IMG/VR virus record: IMGVR_UViG_3300008113_000221
Location: 1 to 60,151 of that record
DNA from: a virus
Length of the DNA stretch: 60,151 nt
Strand: one strand, 5' to 3'
Below the pieces are notes generated by a model. That model was not told the DNA's origin. It saw nothing but the letters and a program-made list of their open reading frames with translations, and did not search any database. Shown here piece after piece: positions 13,626 to 21,388 of the stretch. The position numbers were made by a program, and so were the translations under genes. The stretch's first letter is position 1. Every line of letters starts with the position of its first letter.

Positions 13626-13901
13626 ATGGAAAAGCAAAAGAAAATCTACTGCGGTAGTGGAAAGAAAAAGTCAGACACATGGCTGCAAATCAGCATCAAT
13701 CCAGAGAAGTTCGGCCAGTACATTAAAGAGTACAATGGAAGTAAGTATCTTAGGCTGAATGTAAACATTCTTAATCAGCCAGACAAGTATGGTAAGGATG
13801 TTCAAGTATCTATTGATACATGGGAACCTAATGGCAATAAGCAGCAAGAAGTTAAAACTCCTGCACAAGATGTTGGAGGATATGATAGCCTACCCTTTTG
13901 A
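13626..13901 (+). CDS. SSB-like single-stranded DNA-binding protein
   Basis: 91 aa. Beta-rich body with aromatic and lysine residues (KIYCGSGKKKSDTWLQISINP) and a C-terminal tail ending DVGGYDSLPF, which resembles the acidic protein-docking tip of SSB proteins (DDIPF type). Small OB-fold-like proteins with this start and tip are common in Bacteroidota phages next to nucleases. Likely coats single-stranded DNA during replication and annealing. The stop sits at the junction with the nuclease gene. Confidence 0.7.
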   Translation: MEKQKKIYCGSGKKKSDTWLQISINPEKFGQYIKEYNGSKYLRLNVNILNQPDKYGKDVQVSIDTWEPNGNKQQEVKTPAQDVGGYDSLPF

Positions 13902-13903
13902 TT

Positions 13904-14257
13904 ATGAAGTATAGCTCATCATATACATACGATTTAACTGTCGGCCAGCGTGCTGAAGAGTGGGTAATGGAAGTCTTTGACGGAACTAAAAAGATTGAAG
14001 TCAAGACAGACTTCCTTGCTCACAGGACAGGAAACATATATGTTGAAGTATACTCCAGAGGAAGGCAATCTGGCATCAGCACAACAACTGCTGACTACTG
14101 GATATATAAGATAGCCAAGATTGATTCTGCCGCAATAATTCCTGTAGCAAGGTTGCGAGAATTGGTCAAGAAGTATCATAATGGTACATTTGCTAAAGGC
14201 GGAGATGATGACACTTCACTTGGAGTGCTAATACCCCTGTCAGAAATATACAGATGA
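13904..14257 (+). CDS. PD-(D/E)XK-type nuclease
   Basis: 117 aa from ATG 13904. A TTG at 13898 overlapping the previous TGA would add two residues and copies the TTGA coupling of the helicase gene, so the exact start is open. The core has IEVKTD (E32-x-K34) followed by a beta hairpin with NIYVEV (E49) and a helix after ADYWIY, typical of small restriction-endonuclease-fold enzymes. It could be a Holliday-junction or branch nuclease acting with the neighbouring SSB-like protein and terminase. Stop overlaps the terminase start by ATGA. Confidence 0.65.
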   Translation: MKYSSSYTYDLTVGQRAEEWVMEVFDGTKKIEVKTDFLAHRTGNIYVEVYSRGRQSGISTTTADYWIYKIAKIDSAAIIPVARLRELVKKYHNGTFAKGGDDDTSLGVLIPLSEIYR

Positions 14258-16218
14258 GTGTAATACAGATATACGGAATAGATGTAACCATACCACCAGC
14301 TCCACCAAAGGAGCGAATAGATGGCTATGGACTATCTGAAAAGAAACAGAAGTTTAAACGTATTGAGATACCAGATTCATTCTACGATGTAGACTACGAT
14401 GAAGATGGAGTAGCAATATACGATGATGAACAGATAAGATTTATACGTACAGAGTTCGATAAACTAAAGCACGGATACTGGTTCTTTAATAAGTCAGAGC
14501 CTACATACATTACTGGAGACTACTACTTCTACCTTAACTACTGGATGCTTGAGCATGGAGGACTACCAGAGTATAGAGACGCAGACAGAAAGTGGTTTCT
14601 ATTCTATGAAGAGTGCCTAAAAGACCAAGATATTCTCGGAATTATAAGGGTAAAGAAAAGACGTGAAGGTGCTACCTCTCAGTCATCGTGTATTATTACA
14701 AAGGCTGCTTCCATGTCAGAGAATACAAGATGTGGTATTATTAGTAAGACTGGTAAAGATGCTGAAGACTTGTTTCAGAACATGGTAGTATACGGATTCA
14801 GAGCCATGCCTTCATTCCTTCAGCCAAGAACAGACGGAACAGAAGACCCTAAAAAGAAACTTACATTCGTTAAGCAGGCTAAGAAAACAAAGAAAGCTAA
14901 GGGATTATTTAACAGGAGAGAAGGACTTAACTCATTCATTGAGTGGCGTAACACAGCATTGAACTCTTTTGACTCTGGTAGATGGAGCAGACTTCTGATA
15001 GACGAGGCTTCTAAGTATGACGCAAGTATACCTATCCAAGAGTATTGGAACATCGCTAAAAAGACGCTGACAGAAGGAGCTAACAAGGTAGGATTTGCTA
15101 TCATGGTATCTACCGTAAACCCTCCAAACAACGGAGGCCAGCCATTCAAAACACTATGGGATGACTCAGACCAGTTTAAATATGGTAGACGCACGCCTTC
15201 AAGACTTGTAAGATACTTTGCTCCAGCCAACGAAGGCTATGCAGGATTTATTGACGAATGGGGATTCTCTATGGCAGAAGATGCTAAAGAGCATATCCTT
15301 GCAGACAGGCTTGCTTCTAAGCAAGACCAAGACATTAGAGACTATCCGCTAAACGAGATGGAGGCTTTCAAGTTCAATGATGTAGACTGCCACTTTAATC
15401 TTGACCTGATAGAAAAGCAGGAGTACTTCCTTAAAGAAAATAACATACCGCTAAGGCGTGGTAGACTATACTTTGATGGTGATAATAAGGTTCAGTTTGC
15501 TGATGACAACGCAGGAAAATGGCTGATATATAAGATGCCGAAAAATACTAATTCTTTCACCATAAAGAATAATGTAATGTATCCTATGTCATCAGCAGAG
15601 TATGGAATAGGGTGTGACCCATTTAGGCACAGCATAACATCTGGAGAAGGCTCAATGGGAGCAGCGTGGGTAGGAGAGAAGCTGGATATTACCAAGCCAG
15701 ACGATACAGGACTTCCTGTGGCATATTATTATGGTAGGCCTAAGATGAAAGACTTGTTCTGGCAGGAGATGTTGATGGTGGCTATGTGGTATGGAGCTCC
15801 AGTAACTATAGAGAAAGACGCAGGAGATGACTACTACCCATACTTCCAGAAGTATAATACGCTTGGATATAACTGCCTGCCTATGCTTGGTAAAAAGCCA
15901 GACGCTGTAATCAACCCAGATAGAAAGGCTAAGACTAACTTCCTTGATAGAGGTATAGCATCAGCAGATGCGTTTGCCTTATCTAAGCAGCTTGAGTATT
16001 GCATCAACTACGTAGAACATCACTGCCATAAGATATACTATCCAGACCTTCTTGATGAGCTGAAAAGATACAGGCACGATAATAGAACTAAGTTCGATAC
16101 CTGTGTCAGCTTCATGATAATGCTGCTGACAATGACTGGCCAGAATAAGGCTAACGCTGTAGCTAAAAAGAAACAACCGCTGATAGAGATATATACAGCA
16201 GACGCATTTAGAGTTTAG
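14254..16218 (+). CDS. terL: terminase large subunit (DNA-packaging ATPase/nuclease)
   Basis: 654 aa. The ATPase half has a deviant Walker A VKKRREGATSQSS (133-145), with the lysine before rather than inside the loop, and Walker B LLIDE (247-251) in a 'RWSRLLIDEASKYD' context. The C-terminal half begins near YGIGCDPF (about residue 447) with the aspartate expected for the RNase H-like headful/cutting nuclease. It pumps DNA through the portal. No small-subunit gene is recognisable next to it. The portal is on the other strand 34 kb away. ATGA-coupled to the nuclease gene; its stop interlocks with the opposite gene at 16215. Confidence 0.92.
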   Translation: MSVIQIYGIDVTIPPAPPKERIDGYGLSEKKQKFKRIEIPDSFYDVDYDEDGVAIYDDEQIRFIRTEFDKLKHGYWFFNKSEPTYITGDYYFYLNYWMLEHGGLPEYRDADRKWFLFYEECLKDQDILGIIRVKKRREGATSQSSCIITKAASMSENTRCGIISKTGKDAEDLFQNMVVYGFRAMPSFLQPRTDGTEDPKKKLTFVKQAKKTKKAKGLFNRREGLNSFIEWRNTALNSFDSGRWSRLLIDEASKYDASIPIQEYWNIAKKTLTEGANKVGFAIMVSTVNPPNNGGQPFKTLWDDSDQFKYGRRTPSRLVRYFAPANEGYAGFIDEWGFSMAEDAKEHILADRLASKQDQDIRDYPLNEMEAFKFNDVDCHFNLDLIEKQEYFLKENNIPLRRGRLYFDGDNKVQFADDNAGKWLIYKMPKNTNSFTIKNNVMYPMSSAEYGIGCDPFRHSITSGEGSMGAAWVGEKLDITKPDDTGLPVAYYYGRPKMKDLFWQEMLMVAMWYGAPVTIEKDAGDDYYPYFQKYNTLGYNCLPMLGKKPDAVINPDRKAKTNFLDRGIASADAFALSKQLEYCINYVEHHCHKIYYPDLLDELKRYRHDNRTKFDTCVSFMIMLLTMTGQNKANAVAKKKQPLIEIYTADAFRV

Positions 16219-16457
16219 GAGTCAAGCCTTCTAAACTTGGCTTTCCATAATAGCCTTGCCATTACAGAAGACTCTTTACGCACCTTTGTTTCAGACCATT
16301 CTGGATGCCTGATATGCATAAACTCATGTATTAGATATAGTAAATATCTGTAACCTCTTAGACTAACATCAAGCTCAATAAGGTTTTCTGCGGTATGGGC
16401 AAGACCCCAAGACCTCTCCTTTCCGAGCTTACGATGTATAATCTTAGGTTGCTTCAT
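16215..16457 (-). CDS. mini zincin-like protein with HExxHxxH motif
   Basis: 80 aa. HEFMHIRH (H44-E45-F46-M47-H48, third histidine H51) preceded by a hydrophobic helix YLLYLI is a complete zinc-metallopeptidase signature, as in SprT/WSS1-like or Bacteroidota 'H-E-x-x-H-x-x-H-P-x-W' mini-proteins. 80 residues is very short for an active protease. It may process a virion or host protein, or be a degenerate binding protein. Last gene of the leftward arm, ending 4 nt inside the terminase gene. The previous gene overlaps its start by 14 nt. Confidence 0.75.
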   Translation of the reverse strand: MKQPKIIHRKLGKERSWGLAHTAENLIELDVSLRGYRYLLYLIHEFMHIRHPEWSETKVRKESSVMARLLWKAKFRRLDS

Positions 16458-16611
16458 TCACTTTTGTAGGCTTTTTTATCTTTGATTTTCTTGCTTTTAT
16501 GGCTACCTTACGCCACTGCTCTGCCTTCTCGTAGTACATGTTCGTCATCTTTACTGCTTCCTCTTCTTGCTGCTCTTGTGTTAATTCGTAGAACTCGTCT
16601 TGTAGCTTCAT
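16444..16611 (-). CDS. small charged coiled protein, 55 aa
   Basis: ATG 16609-16611 on the minus strand; stop overlaps the start of the HExxH gene. The first half is acidic (ELTQEQQEEEAVKM), the second strongly basic (RKVAIKARKSKIKKPTK), a helical charge-segregated protein. No known family. A TAAATTTG -7-like box lies 20 nt upstream. Confidence 0.6.
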   Translation of the reverse strand: MKLQDEFYELTQEQQEEEAVKMTNMYYEKAEQWRKVAIKARKSKIKKPTKVNEAT

Positions 16612-16630
16612 AAATTTGTTTTGTGAGCGA

Positions 16631-16638
16631 CAAATTTA
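16631..16638 (-). promoter_or_regulatory. -7 promoter box
   Basis: TAAATTTG on the minus strand, exact to TAnnTTTG, 20 nt upstream of the 55-aa gene. No clear -33 TTG. Confidence 0.4.
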
Positions 16639-16658
16639 ATGAATTGATTGATAAAATT

Positions 16659-17708
16659 CTAATGTAATATATGGGTAAATCTGGCTATTTGTCCGTGCTC
16701 TGGGTGGTGGACAAATGCTTCTACCGCCTTTGGGGCATGCTGATACCCATTCTTGTGATGCCAACCGTCTGTTCCAGAAGGAGACCTCATAGACTCAACC
16801 GTTACGCTCATGTAATCCCTTGACCTTTTATGGTGGATATGGTGGGTGTAAAAGTACCTATTCCTACACTCTGCCCAATATGGACTCTCGTGAGCCATAA
16901 GCATTGGTAAGTCGGCTTCTTTTGCTCCGTCTCCATGCGTTGTTCCTATAATGTTATTATGGTATCTAAAGTACTTTCTATGGGCCGGGCTTACATCAAA
17001 GGTTACGTTAGCGTTCTTATAGAACCAAGCCTCTATAGTCTGGGCAAGGTAGAATCCACTGGTATAATCATGGTTAGATGGGTTGTACTGTACATGAACT
17101 GGAGCTACTTGAACAAGTAGTTCTATGCATCTTGTTATAAGGTTCTGTGCCATCTTAAAGGCATCGTACCACATTAAGCTGACATCTTGCTTAGTTCCTC
17201 CTGTAGTTGTATTAGCAGGATTATCTACGTGCAATATATCATTTCCTATGACAAGAAGAATCTTGTCAATCTCAAAGCCACTAGAACGTGAAATAAGCCC
17301 ATTTACGGCCTCCATTACTCTGGCAAATGCTATGTCATGGTTATACTCGTCTCCGGTCTCTATGGAGCTCGCTAGCTTTCCTATATGTATATCAGCAGGG
17401 TCTATTACAAGAAGGTGCTTACTTTTGTATTTTGGGTATACAAGCTTGGGGTATATTGGGGCGTAGAGCTGAATCTCCTCTATGATATTGCTAAATATAG
17501 AATCAAAGCCAATCTTATTATTTGATACGTTTATTGAGAATCTTTCGCTCTTATGCCAGTAATAGTTGACATCTTCATAGGGTATCCCCTTCTCTTCACA
17601 TTCTTTCTTAAGCGCTTCATGGTTCCTCTTTTCTTGTCTATACCTATTAACAATATCCATCTCGTCTTTATCAAGACGTGGCCTAACTAAGCTTTTCTTT
17701 TTAGACAT
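16659..17708 (-). CDS. metallophosphoesterase (calcineurin-like)
   Basis: 349 aa. Catalytic motifs in order: DPADIHIG (D106, H108), VIGNDILH (N156, D157), PSNHD (N212, H213, D214), THGDG (H258, D260) and HHIHH (289-293). This is the complete set of a two-metal calcineurin-like phosphoesterase, though the third motif is SNHD instead of GNHD. The N-terminal 95 residues are basic and helical and may contact DNA. Related phage enzymes near terminases act as DNA nucleases or phosphatases; a role in finishing DNA ends is possible. It lies between lysis genes and the terminase. Confidence 0.88.
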   Translation of the reverse strand: MSKKKSLVRPRLDKDEMDIVNRYRQEKRNHEALKKECEEKGIPYEDVNYYWHKSERFSINVSNNKIGFDSIFSNIIEEIQLYAPIYPKLVYPKYKSKHLLVIDPADIHIGKLASSIETGDEYNHDIAFARVMEAVNGLISRSSGFEIDKILLVIGNDILHVDNPANTTTGGTKQDVSLMWYDAFKMAQNLITRCIELLVQVAPVHVQYNPSNHDYTSGFYLAQTIEAWFYKNANVTFDVSPAHRKYFRYHNNIIGTTHGDGAKEADLPMLMAHESPYWAECRNRYFYTHHIHHKRSRDYMSVTVESMRSPSGTDGWHHKNGYQHAPKAVEAFVHHPEHGQIARFTHILH

Positions 17709-17732
17709 TTAAGTTGTATTGGTTAAGAGATG

Positions 17733-18059
17733 CTAGCAGAACTTGAATATTGCTTTTTTATACAGCTCGGTAACTTTTCTGGTAAAGGGCTTTGGTGGGT
17801 GATACTCCCCTATGATAGTGTTATATAATGCAAATACTAAATCATCAAGGTCTATGACGTAAAAGTCTCCAACCTCGCATCTGCCACCTATAAACAACCC
17901 ATTCTCTATAACAATATCTTCTATATGGGCTACGTAATCATCAGTGCTTCTTCCTTCTACTGGGATATATCCAGTATGATACATTGTCCATACAGCACGC
18001 TTTACCTCATTACTATACGGAGAGTTATATATTATATCATATACTATTTGCTCTTTCAA
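17733..18059 (-). CDS. hypothetical protein, 108 aa
   Basis: Mixed alpha/beta, acidic middle (DLDDLVFALYN), one cysteine in GRCEVGD. No membrane segment. It follows the endolysin gene with a 4-nt overlap (start at 18059, endolysin stop at 18056), so it is translated with the lysis gene. Function unknown. Confidence 0.7.
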   Translation of the reverse strand: MKEQIVYDIIYNSPYSNEVKRAVWTMYHTGYIPVEGRSTDDYVAHIEDIVIENGLFIGGRCEVGDFYVIDLDDLVFALYNTIIGEYHPPKPFTRKVTELYKKAIFKFC

Positions 18060-18655
18060 GATAGTAGGCTATTAAATGTATTAAACTTGCTCTGGCGGTC
18101 TGCCAGCCCATGAGTTCCGCCATTTACACGCTTTGTTACAGCAAGAACAACATCTTCTCCTGCTCCTTTATCGCATATATCCCATAGCTTATTCTTGTCA
18201 AAAAACCATGCAGCTGAAGTAAGCGGATACTTGTCTGATACTAAATCTGGATTAGCCACACAATCCTCGCCTATAAATGTAGAGAAAGCCTTGTAATTAT
18301 CCTTGCCTGTCAATTGGATAAACCCTCTTCCACGAAACTTAAATCCATCTCCACTTGCCTCATCTCCATTGCCCATCCTGCTTGCATATACCCTATTGGC
18401 TATCTTCTCTGGTTGACGTGCATATTTGTCGGCAGTAGCCTTGTCTTTAAAGTATTTAGGAAACACCTTGAGTAAAGAATCAGCTGAATAATTTAAGTTC
18501 TCTTTTAAGAATTTAAAGTTCCCAGACTCATGAGCAACCTGTGCTAAGAAGTGAGCAAGCCTGATAGGTTTACTAATAGAAAACTTTTCCATTACAGAAG
18601 GAAGCTCAGATGATACAGATACAGGTATCTTTAATACTAAATTGCTTGTATTCAT
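18056..18655 (-). CDS. GH19 chitinase-fold endolysin
   Basis: 199 aa, nearly all one GH19 domain. The catalytic acid is in AQVAHESGNF (E43), followed by the typical NYSADSLLKVFPKYF, 'NRVYASRMGNGDEASGDG' (second glutamate E99) and FRGRGFIQLTGKDNY. GH19 enzymes in phages cut peptidoglycan glycan strands and act as endolysins. No signal peptide, so it needs a holin; several small membrane proteins lie just upstream in the operon. Confidence 0.9.
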   Translation of the reverse strand: MNTSNLVLKIPVSVSSELPSVMEKFSISKPIRLAHFLAQVAHESGNFKFLKENLNYSADSLLKVFPKYFKDKATADKYARQPEKIANRVYASRMGNGDEASGDGFKFRGRGFIQLTGKDNYKAFSTFIGEDCVANPDLVSDKYPLTSAAWFFDKNKLWDICDKGAGEDVVLAVTKRVNGGTHGLADRQSKFNTFNSLLS

Positions 18656-18674
18656 GGTCTTCTAGTTTATAGGA

Positions 18675-18917
18675 TTACTTGCTATTATATTTCCACTCTA
18701 GATAAGAAACTCTCTTTGTAAGGCTTATAATCTTTGCTCCGATAACGCTGTCTCTTTTCATATATATGCTATCACGAACACGCATGCCATCATTAATTGA
18801 CTTTACGGTAAGCGTATCCATGCTTGAAGATTTCTGCATGTATACAAAAAATCCTATCAACATAAATATTGATATAATCAATAGCGCCATTTCGTTGTTG
18901 CTTATCTTATTTGTCAT
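18675..18917 (-). CDS. N-terminally anchored small membrane protein, spanin candidate
   Basis: 80 aa. A short cytoplasmic N-terminus, one membrane helix (ALLIISIFMLIGFFVYM, about residues 11-27), then a charged external domain (RVRDSIYMKRDSVIGAKI). The topology suits an inner-membrane spanin subunit, but it is short and no matching outer lipoprotein is certain. Overlaps the upstream holin-like gene by 11 nt. Confidence 0.6.
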   Translation of the reverse strand: MTNKISNNEMALLIISIFMLIGFFVYMQKSSSMDTLTVKSINDGMRVRDSIYMKRDSVIGAKIISLTKRVSYLEWKYNSK

Positions 18918-19089
18918 CTCCTGTTATTTTCTTTATTGAAGAAGCCATTGCCCCAAAGAGTACGCTGACAAAAGCTATCAAAAGCTCCCTGTTCTCCTGC
19001 GGCATCTCCTTTTCCATAAGCATCATGAATATGCCAACGGCAACAGCTATTACAAGCAAAGAGCCAATAAATCCCCAAACATTATTCAT
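18907..19089 (-). CDS. small two-pass membrane protein, holin candidate 2
   Basis: 60 aa from ATG 19087-19089, which overlaps the previous stop by 8 nt (ATGAATAA); a longer start at 19131 would overlap further and add a basic tail. Two membrane helices (VWGFIGSLLVIAVAVGIFMML and ELLIAFVSVLFGAMASSI) joined by an acidic loop, with a basic C-terminus. Size and topology are those of a class II holin, and the context next to an endolysin supports it. Confidence 0.6.
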   Translation of the reverse strand: MNNVWGFIGSLLVIAVAVGIFMMLMEKEMPQENRELLIAFVSVLFGAMASSIKKITGDDK

Positions 19090-19315
19090 CTTTACCTTTT
19101 TTAAATATTTTTTCAGCCGCTGATATCCCAAGCGCAGCAGCGCTTAGAGCAGCTACGGAATATACTAATGCCTCGGAAGGCTCATTTTGAGTATCATGAT
19201 TAGCATACAGCGTATAGCACAATGCAACAGCTGATACTACCCCTACAAGCCTCTTGCTTGACGCTTCTCCGTTCTCTGATAGAAAACCTTTAGCCCATTC
19301 AAAAAACTTTTTCAT
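19082..19315 (-). CDS. holin-like membrane protein, 77 aa
   Basis: N-terminal amphipathic segment 'FFEWAKGFLSENGEASSKRLVG', followed by two membrane helices (VVSAVALCYTLYA and LVYSVAALSAAALGISAAEKI) and a lysine-rich tail. This layout, with SSKRL before the first helix and an AEK after the second, is characteristic of Bacteroidota phage holins. Best holin candidate of the cluster. Gap of 4 nt to the upstream gene. Confidence 0.7.
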   Translation of the reverse strand: MKKFFEWAKGFLSENGEASSKRLVGVVSAVALCYTLYANHDTQNEPSEALVYSVAALSAAALGISAAEKIFKKGKDE

Positions 19316-19319
19316 ATAA

Positions 19320-19622
19320 TTATTTTTCTATTGCTTTTTTAGTTCCAAAATAATAGCTGAAAATCATTAAAATCAAAGTCTTTATTAGGTCAAATAATTC
19401 CTTGTCTTGCCCATCGCTCAATAATGATAGTTTAAATGCTACAGTCTTGTCAGCTACATAAACTCCAACAAGTGCGGTAAATACAAGTAATATAAACCGC
19501 ACAAGTATCTCTTGAGTTTGATTAATAAATAGCCTGCTTACATACCATATTGAGCCCATTATAACTCCCAGAGACAATAAAACGCCCAAAATCATTATAT
19601 ACAAATTACTGCTACTAAACAT
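19320..19622 (-). CDS. multi-pass membrane protein, 100 aa
   Basis: Start placed at ATG 19620-19622, ten nt after the upstream stop; a longer in-frame start at 19658 would overlap that gene. Three hydrophobic segments (LYIMILGVLLSLGVIMGSIWYV, ILVRFILLVFTALVGVYV, LIKTLILMIFSYYFG). May be an antiholin or another lysis-timing protein; this is inferred from location. Confidence 0.65.
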   Translation of the reverse strand: MFSSSNLYIMILGVLLSLGVIMGSIWYVSRLFINQTQEILVRFILLVFTALVGVYVADKTVAFKLSLLSDGQDKELFDLIKTLILMIFSYYFGTKKAIEK

Positions 19623-19632
19623 TATGAAGCGT

Positions 19633-19902
19633 TTATTTCTTTTTATTTTTCTGAACAAATCTTCTGGCCTGCTCTACATTGTCAAATCCCCAAGCCTTAA
19701 ACGCAAGAGCTTTCCTTGTAGGCTCCCCATTAGGCTTCTTCATGTCTCCTTTCATGCCAAGAAACCTCGCAGCAAAAGACACCCTTCTCGGATTATCTCC
19801 AGACTTAACTGGTGGCTTTAGATTAGCACCTTCCGTACGCTTGAAGTATTCTCTTCCCGCCTTCGTAAGTCCGCCTTCTGGATTCTTATGCTCTTTTCTC
19901 AT
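19633..19902 (-). CDS. DUF6321-like basic protein, 89 aa
   Basis: Matches a widespread small family with the order 'GGLTKAGREYFKRTEGANLKPPVK', 'RRVSFAARFLGM' and 'GEPTRKALAFKAWGF', found in marine phages and large DNA viruses. Highly basic, soluble, function unknown; possibly a nucleic-acid- or virion-associated protein. It sits inside the lysis cluster between membrane proteins, 3 nt from the next upstream gene. Confidence 0.75.
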   Translation of the reverse strand: MRKEHKNPEGGLTKAGREYFKRTEGANLKPPVKSGDNPRRVSFAARFLGMKGDMKKPNGEPTRKALAFKAWGFDNVEQARRFVQKNKKK

Positions 19903-19905
19903 GGC

Positions 19906-20493
19906 TTATAGTTTTATAAGTACATTACCCCTGATGACAGGAACTCCATTTATAACTCCAGCGCCTATGCCGTACAGCCTTCTGCTTGGAGTTTCCATAA
20001 ATAAGTTGATATTAGCATCGTATACCCCTCTTCCAGCGCCTGCTCCAAATCCCCAAAAAAAGGTAGTCTTAAACTTCTCTTTTAGGTATATCTTGTCTGT
20101 TATTGTTTTAGAGTATATAGATGCTGAATACTTTCTTGAAAGTATCTTATTTTGACTTACACTATCTGTTATGTAAACGTGTCCACTGTCAAGGCCAAGT
20201 GTATCCTTGTATACAGATATGGTATAGAAGTCCCTAATTATGATAGCTGTATCTACTGGCTCTGTAATGGCTACGTATATTACCGTATCCTTACGTATAC
20301 CTTTGCCAGCCTTATAAACTACTGTATCTTTTCTTATGTATTGTGTATCTGTTATGGTCTTTATAACCTCATACTTCTTGCCATCTACCTTTACTGACTT
20401 GTCATCTTTACGGCATCCGTCAAAATAATTAACACAGAATACCCCAAGAAGGAATGAGAGTAAGCTGAATATGTAAACTTTTGCATTGTTCAC
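19906..20493 (-). CDS. membrane-anchored envelope protein, 195 aa
   Basis: N-terminal membrane helix (VYIFSLLSFLLGVFCVNYF) followed by C27 in FDGCRK, which is not a good lipobox. The body carries repeated 'D-T-x-Y-I/V-x-K-D-T' segments (TDTQYIRKDTVVYK, RKDTVIYVA), a beta-rich external domain and a glycine-rich C-terminal part (GFGAGAGRGVYDANINLF). It resembles the DUF6808-type Bacteroidota phage proteins. It may span the periplasm in lysis. ATGA-coupled to the upstream gene. Confidence 0.65.
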   Translation of the reverse strand: MNNAKVYIFSLLSFLLGVFCVNYFDGCRKDDKSVKVDGKKYEVIKTITDTQYIRKDTVVYKAGKGIRKDTVIYVAITEPVDTAIIIRDFYTISVYKDTLGLDSGHVYITDSVSQNKILSRKYSASIYSKTITDKIYLKEKFKTTFFWGFGAGAGRGVYDANINLFMETPSRRLYGIGAGVINGVPVIRGNVLIKL

Positions 20494-20774
20494 TTTGGTA
20501 CACTACTATATATTTTTATCAAAACCTCTATTGTAAGCCCTATAGCCACTATAGCTGATACAGTATACAATATCCTTTTTCTAAAGTCTTTAAGTTCTTG
20601 CATATCCGCCTCAAACTTCTCAAGTCTTTTTACAAGACCATCTGATTTTACAAGTGGATTACCGACTAAGGCATCCACTACATACGACAACTTCTTATCT
20701 ATCTCATCTAGCTTTTCTTCCATTTCATCTAGTCTATTTTCCATCTTCTGAAGGTGGATTTCTGTAGGTTCCAT
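20490..20774 (-). CDS. coiled-coil protein with C-terminal membrane anchor, 94 aa
   Basis: Residues about 5-35 form a heptad coiled coil (KMENRLDEMEEKLDEIDKKL), then a second helix and a C-terminal membrane segment (ILYTVSAIVAIGLTIEVLIKI). This is the layout of small phage membrane proteins in lysis cassettes, often annotated as hemolysin-XhlA-like. First gene of the lysis transcription unit, directly after a strong promoter. Confidence 0.7.
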   Translation of the reverse strand: MEPTEIHLQKMENRLDEMEEKLDEIDKKLSYVVDALVGNPLVKSDGLVKRLEKFEADMQELKDFRKRILYTVSAIVAIGLTIEVLIKIYSSVPK

Positions 20775-20800
20775 TTACATTTGGTTAAGTCATTAATTAA

Positions 20801-20828
20801 CAAATATAACACTTTATTTTTATAGCAA
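20801..20828 (-). promoter_or_regulatory. lysis-unit promoter (TTG-N17-TATATTTG)
   Basis: On the minus strand TTG (20828-20826), a 17-nt spacer, and TATATTTG (20808-20801), a full Bacteroidota promoter, 26 nt before the start of the coiled-coil gene. The -33 TTG lies in the T-tract of the preceding terminator. Confidence 0.65.
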
Positions 20829-20854
20829 AATAGCCCTCCATATAGGAGAGCTAT
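20826..20854 (-). terminator. Rho-independent terminator after the 145-aa gene
   Basis: A 10-bp stem with one wobble (GGAG-containing arms at 20845-20854 and 20830-20839), loop ATATA, followed on the minus strand by TTTTG. It ends the tail-fibre unit's last gene and abuts the lysis promoter. Confidence 0.65.
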
Positions 20855-20878
20855 CCGTAAAATTACGTATAATTTTAA

Positions 20879-21316
20879 TTACATTTCTACAACTACAGCG
20901 TCTTCGGAATCGTCATCCGACTCTTCTTCTGGAGCTTTAATACCTTCTACCCATCCATTTAGGAATAAGTAATTTTCAAGTCCTTCTGTAGAGAATGTGA
21001 GCTGATAGAACTCAAACTCTTTATTAAGGAGTTCTTTGATTTCAGCATTCATCTTCTTAGTACCTTCCTTAGAGTACTTATATCCCCCCTTCTCATCTGT
21101 AAGAAGTGAGCCGTTAGCGTCAACATTAGCATTATCAAGACGAATGTCTTCTAGCTTTTCATTGTACTCGTCAAGGTTTTTCTGAATCTTTTTAGCTATC
21201 TTTTCAAGCTTCTTTCCAGCCTTAGACGAAAGGATAGTTTTGTCAGACATGAGGAGGTTTAGCCCCCTTGTTAATACCAATAGGTCTTGGTAGCTCTTTG
21301 TTACTTTCTGTGACAT
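20879..21316 (-). CDS. hypothetical phage protein, 145 aa
   Basis: Helical throughout with a lysine-rich N-terminal half (SSKAGKKLEKIAKKIQKNLDE) and an acidic C-terminal tail (EEESDDDSEDAVVVEM). No recognised domain. It stands alone between a promoter-terminator pair on each side, so it is a monocistronic unit. High expression is suggested by both signals, perhaps a virion-associated or host-directed protein. Confidence 0.75.
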   Translation of the reverse strand: MSQKVTKSYQDLLVLTRGLNLLMSDKTILSSKAGKKLEKIAKKIQKNLDEYNEKLEDIRLDNANVDANGSLLTDEKGGYKYSKEGTKKMNAEIKELLNKEFEFYQLTFSTEGLENYLFLNGWVEGIKAPEEESDDDSEDAVVVEM

Positions 21317-21333
21317 AGTTATTTATTTAGATA

Positions 21334-21366
21334 CAAATATACAAAAAGCCCGTAAAAACAAGCTTT
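21334..21366 (-). terminator. terminator with downstream -7 promoter box
   Basis: Stem of nine pairs with two wobbles (arms at 21345-21353 and 21358-21366, four-base loop), then a T-tract leading straight into TATATTTG (21341-21334), a -7 box for the 145-aa gene. A TTG-like -33 is not obvious. Another terminator-promoter pair of the type seen at 45.9, 47.0 and 49.9 kb. Confidence 0.55.
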
Positions 21367-21388
21367 CTGTATACTTTTTTTCTAAATA

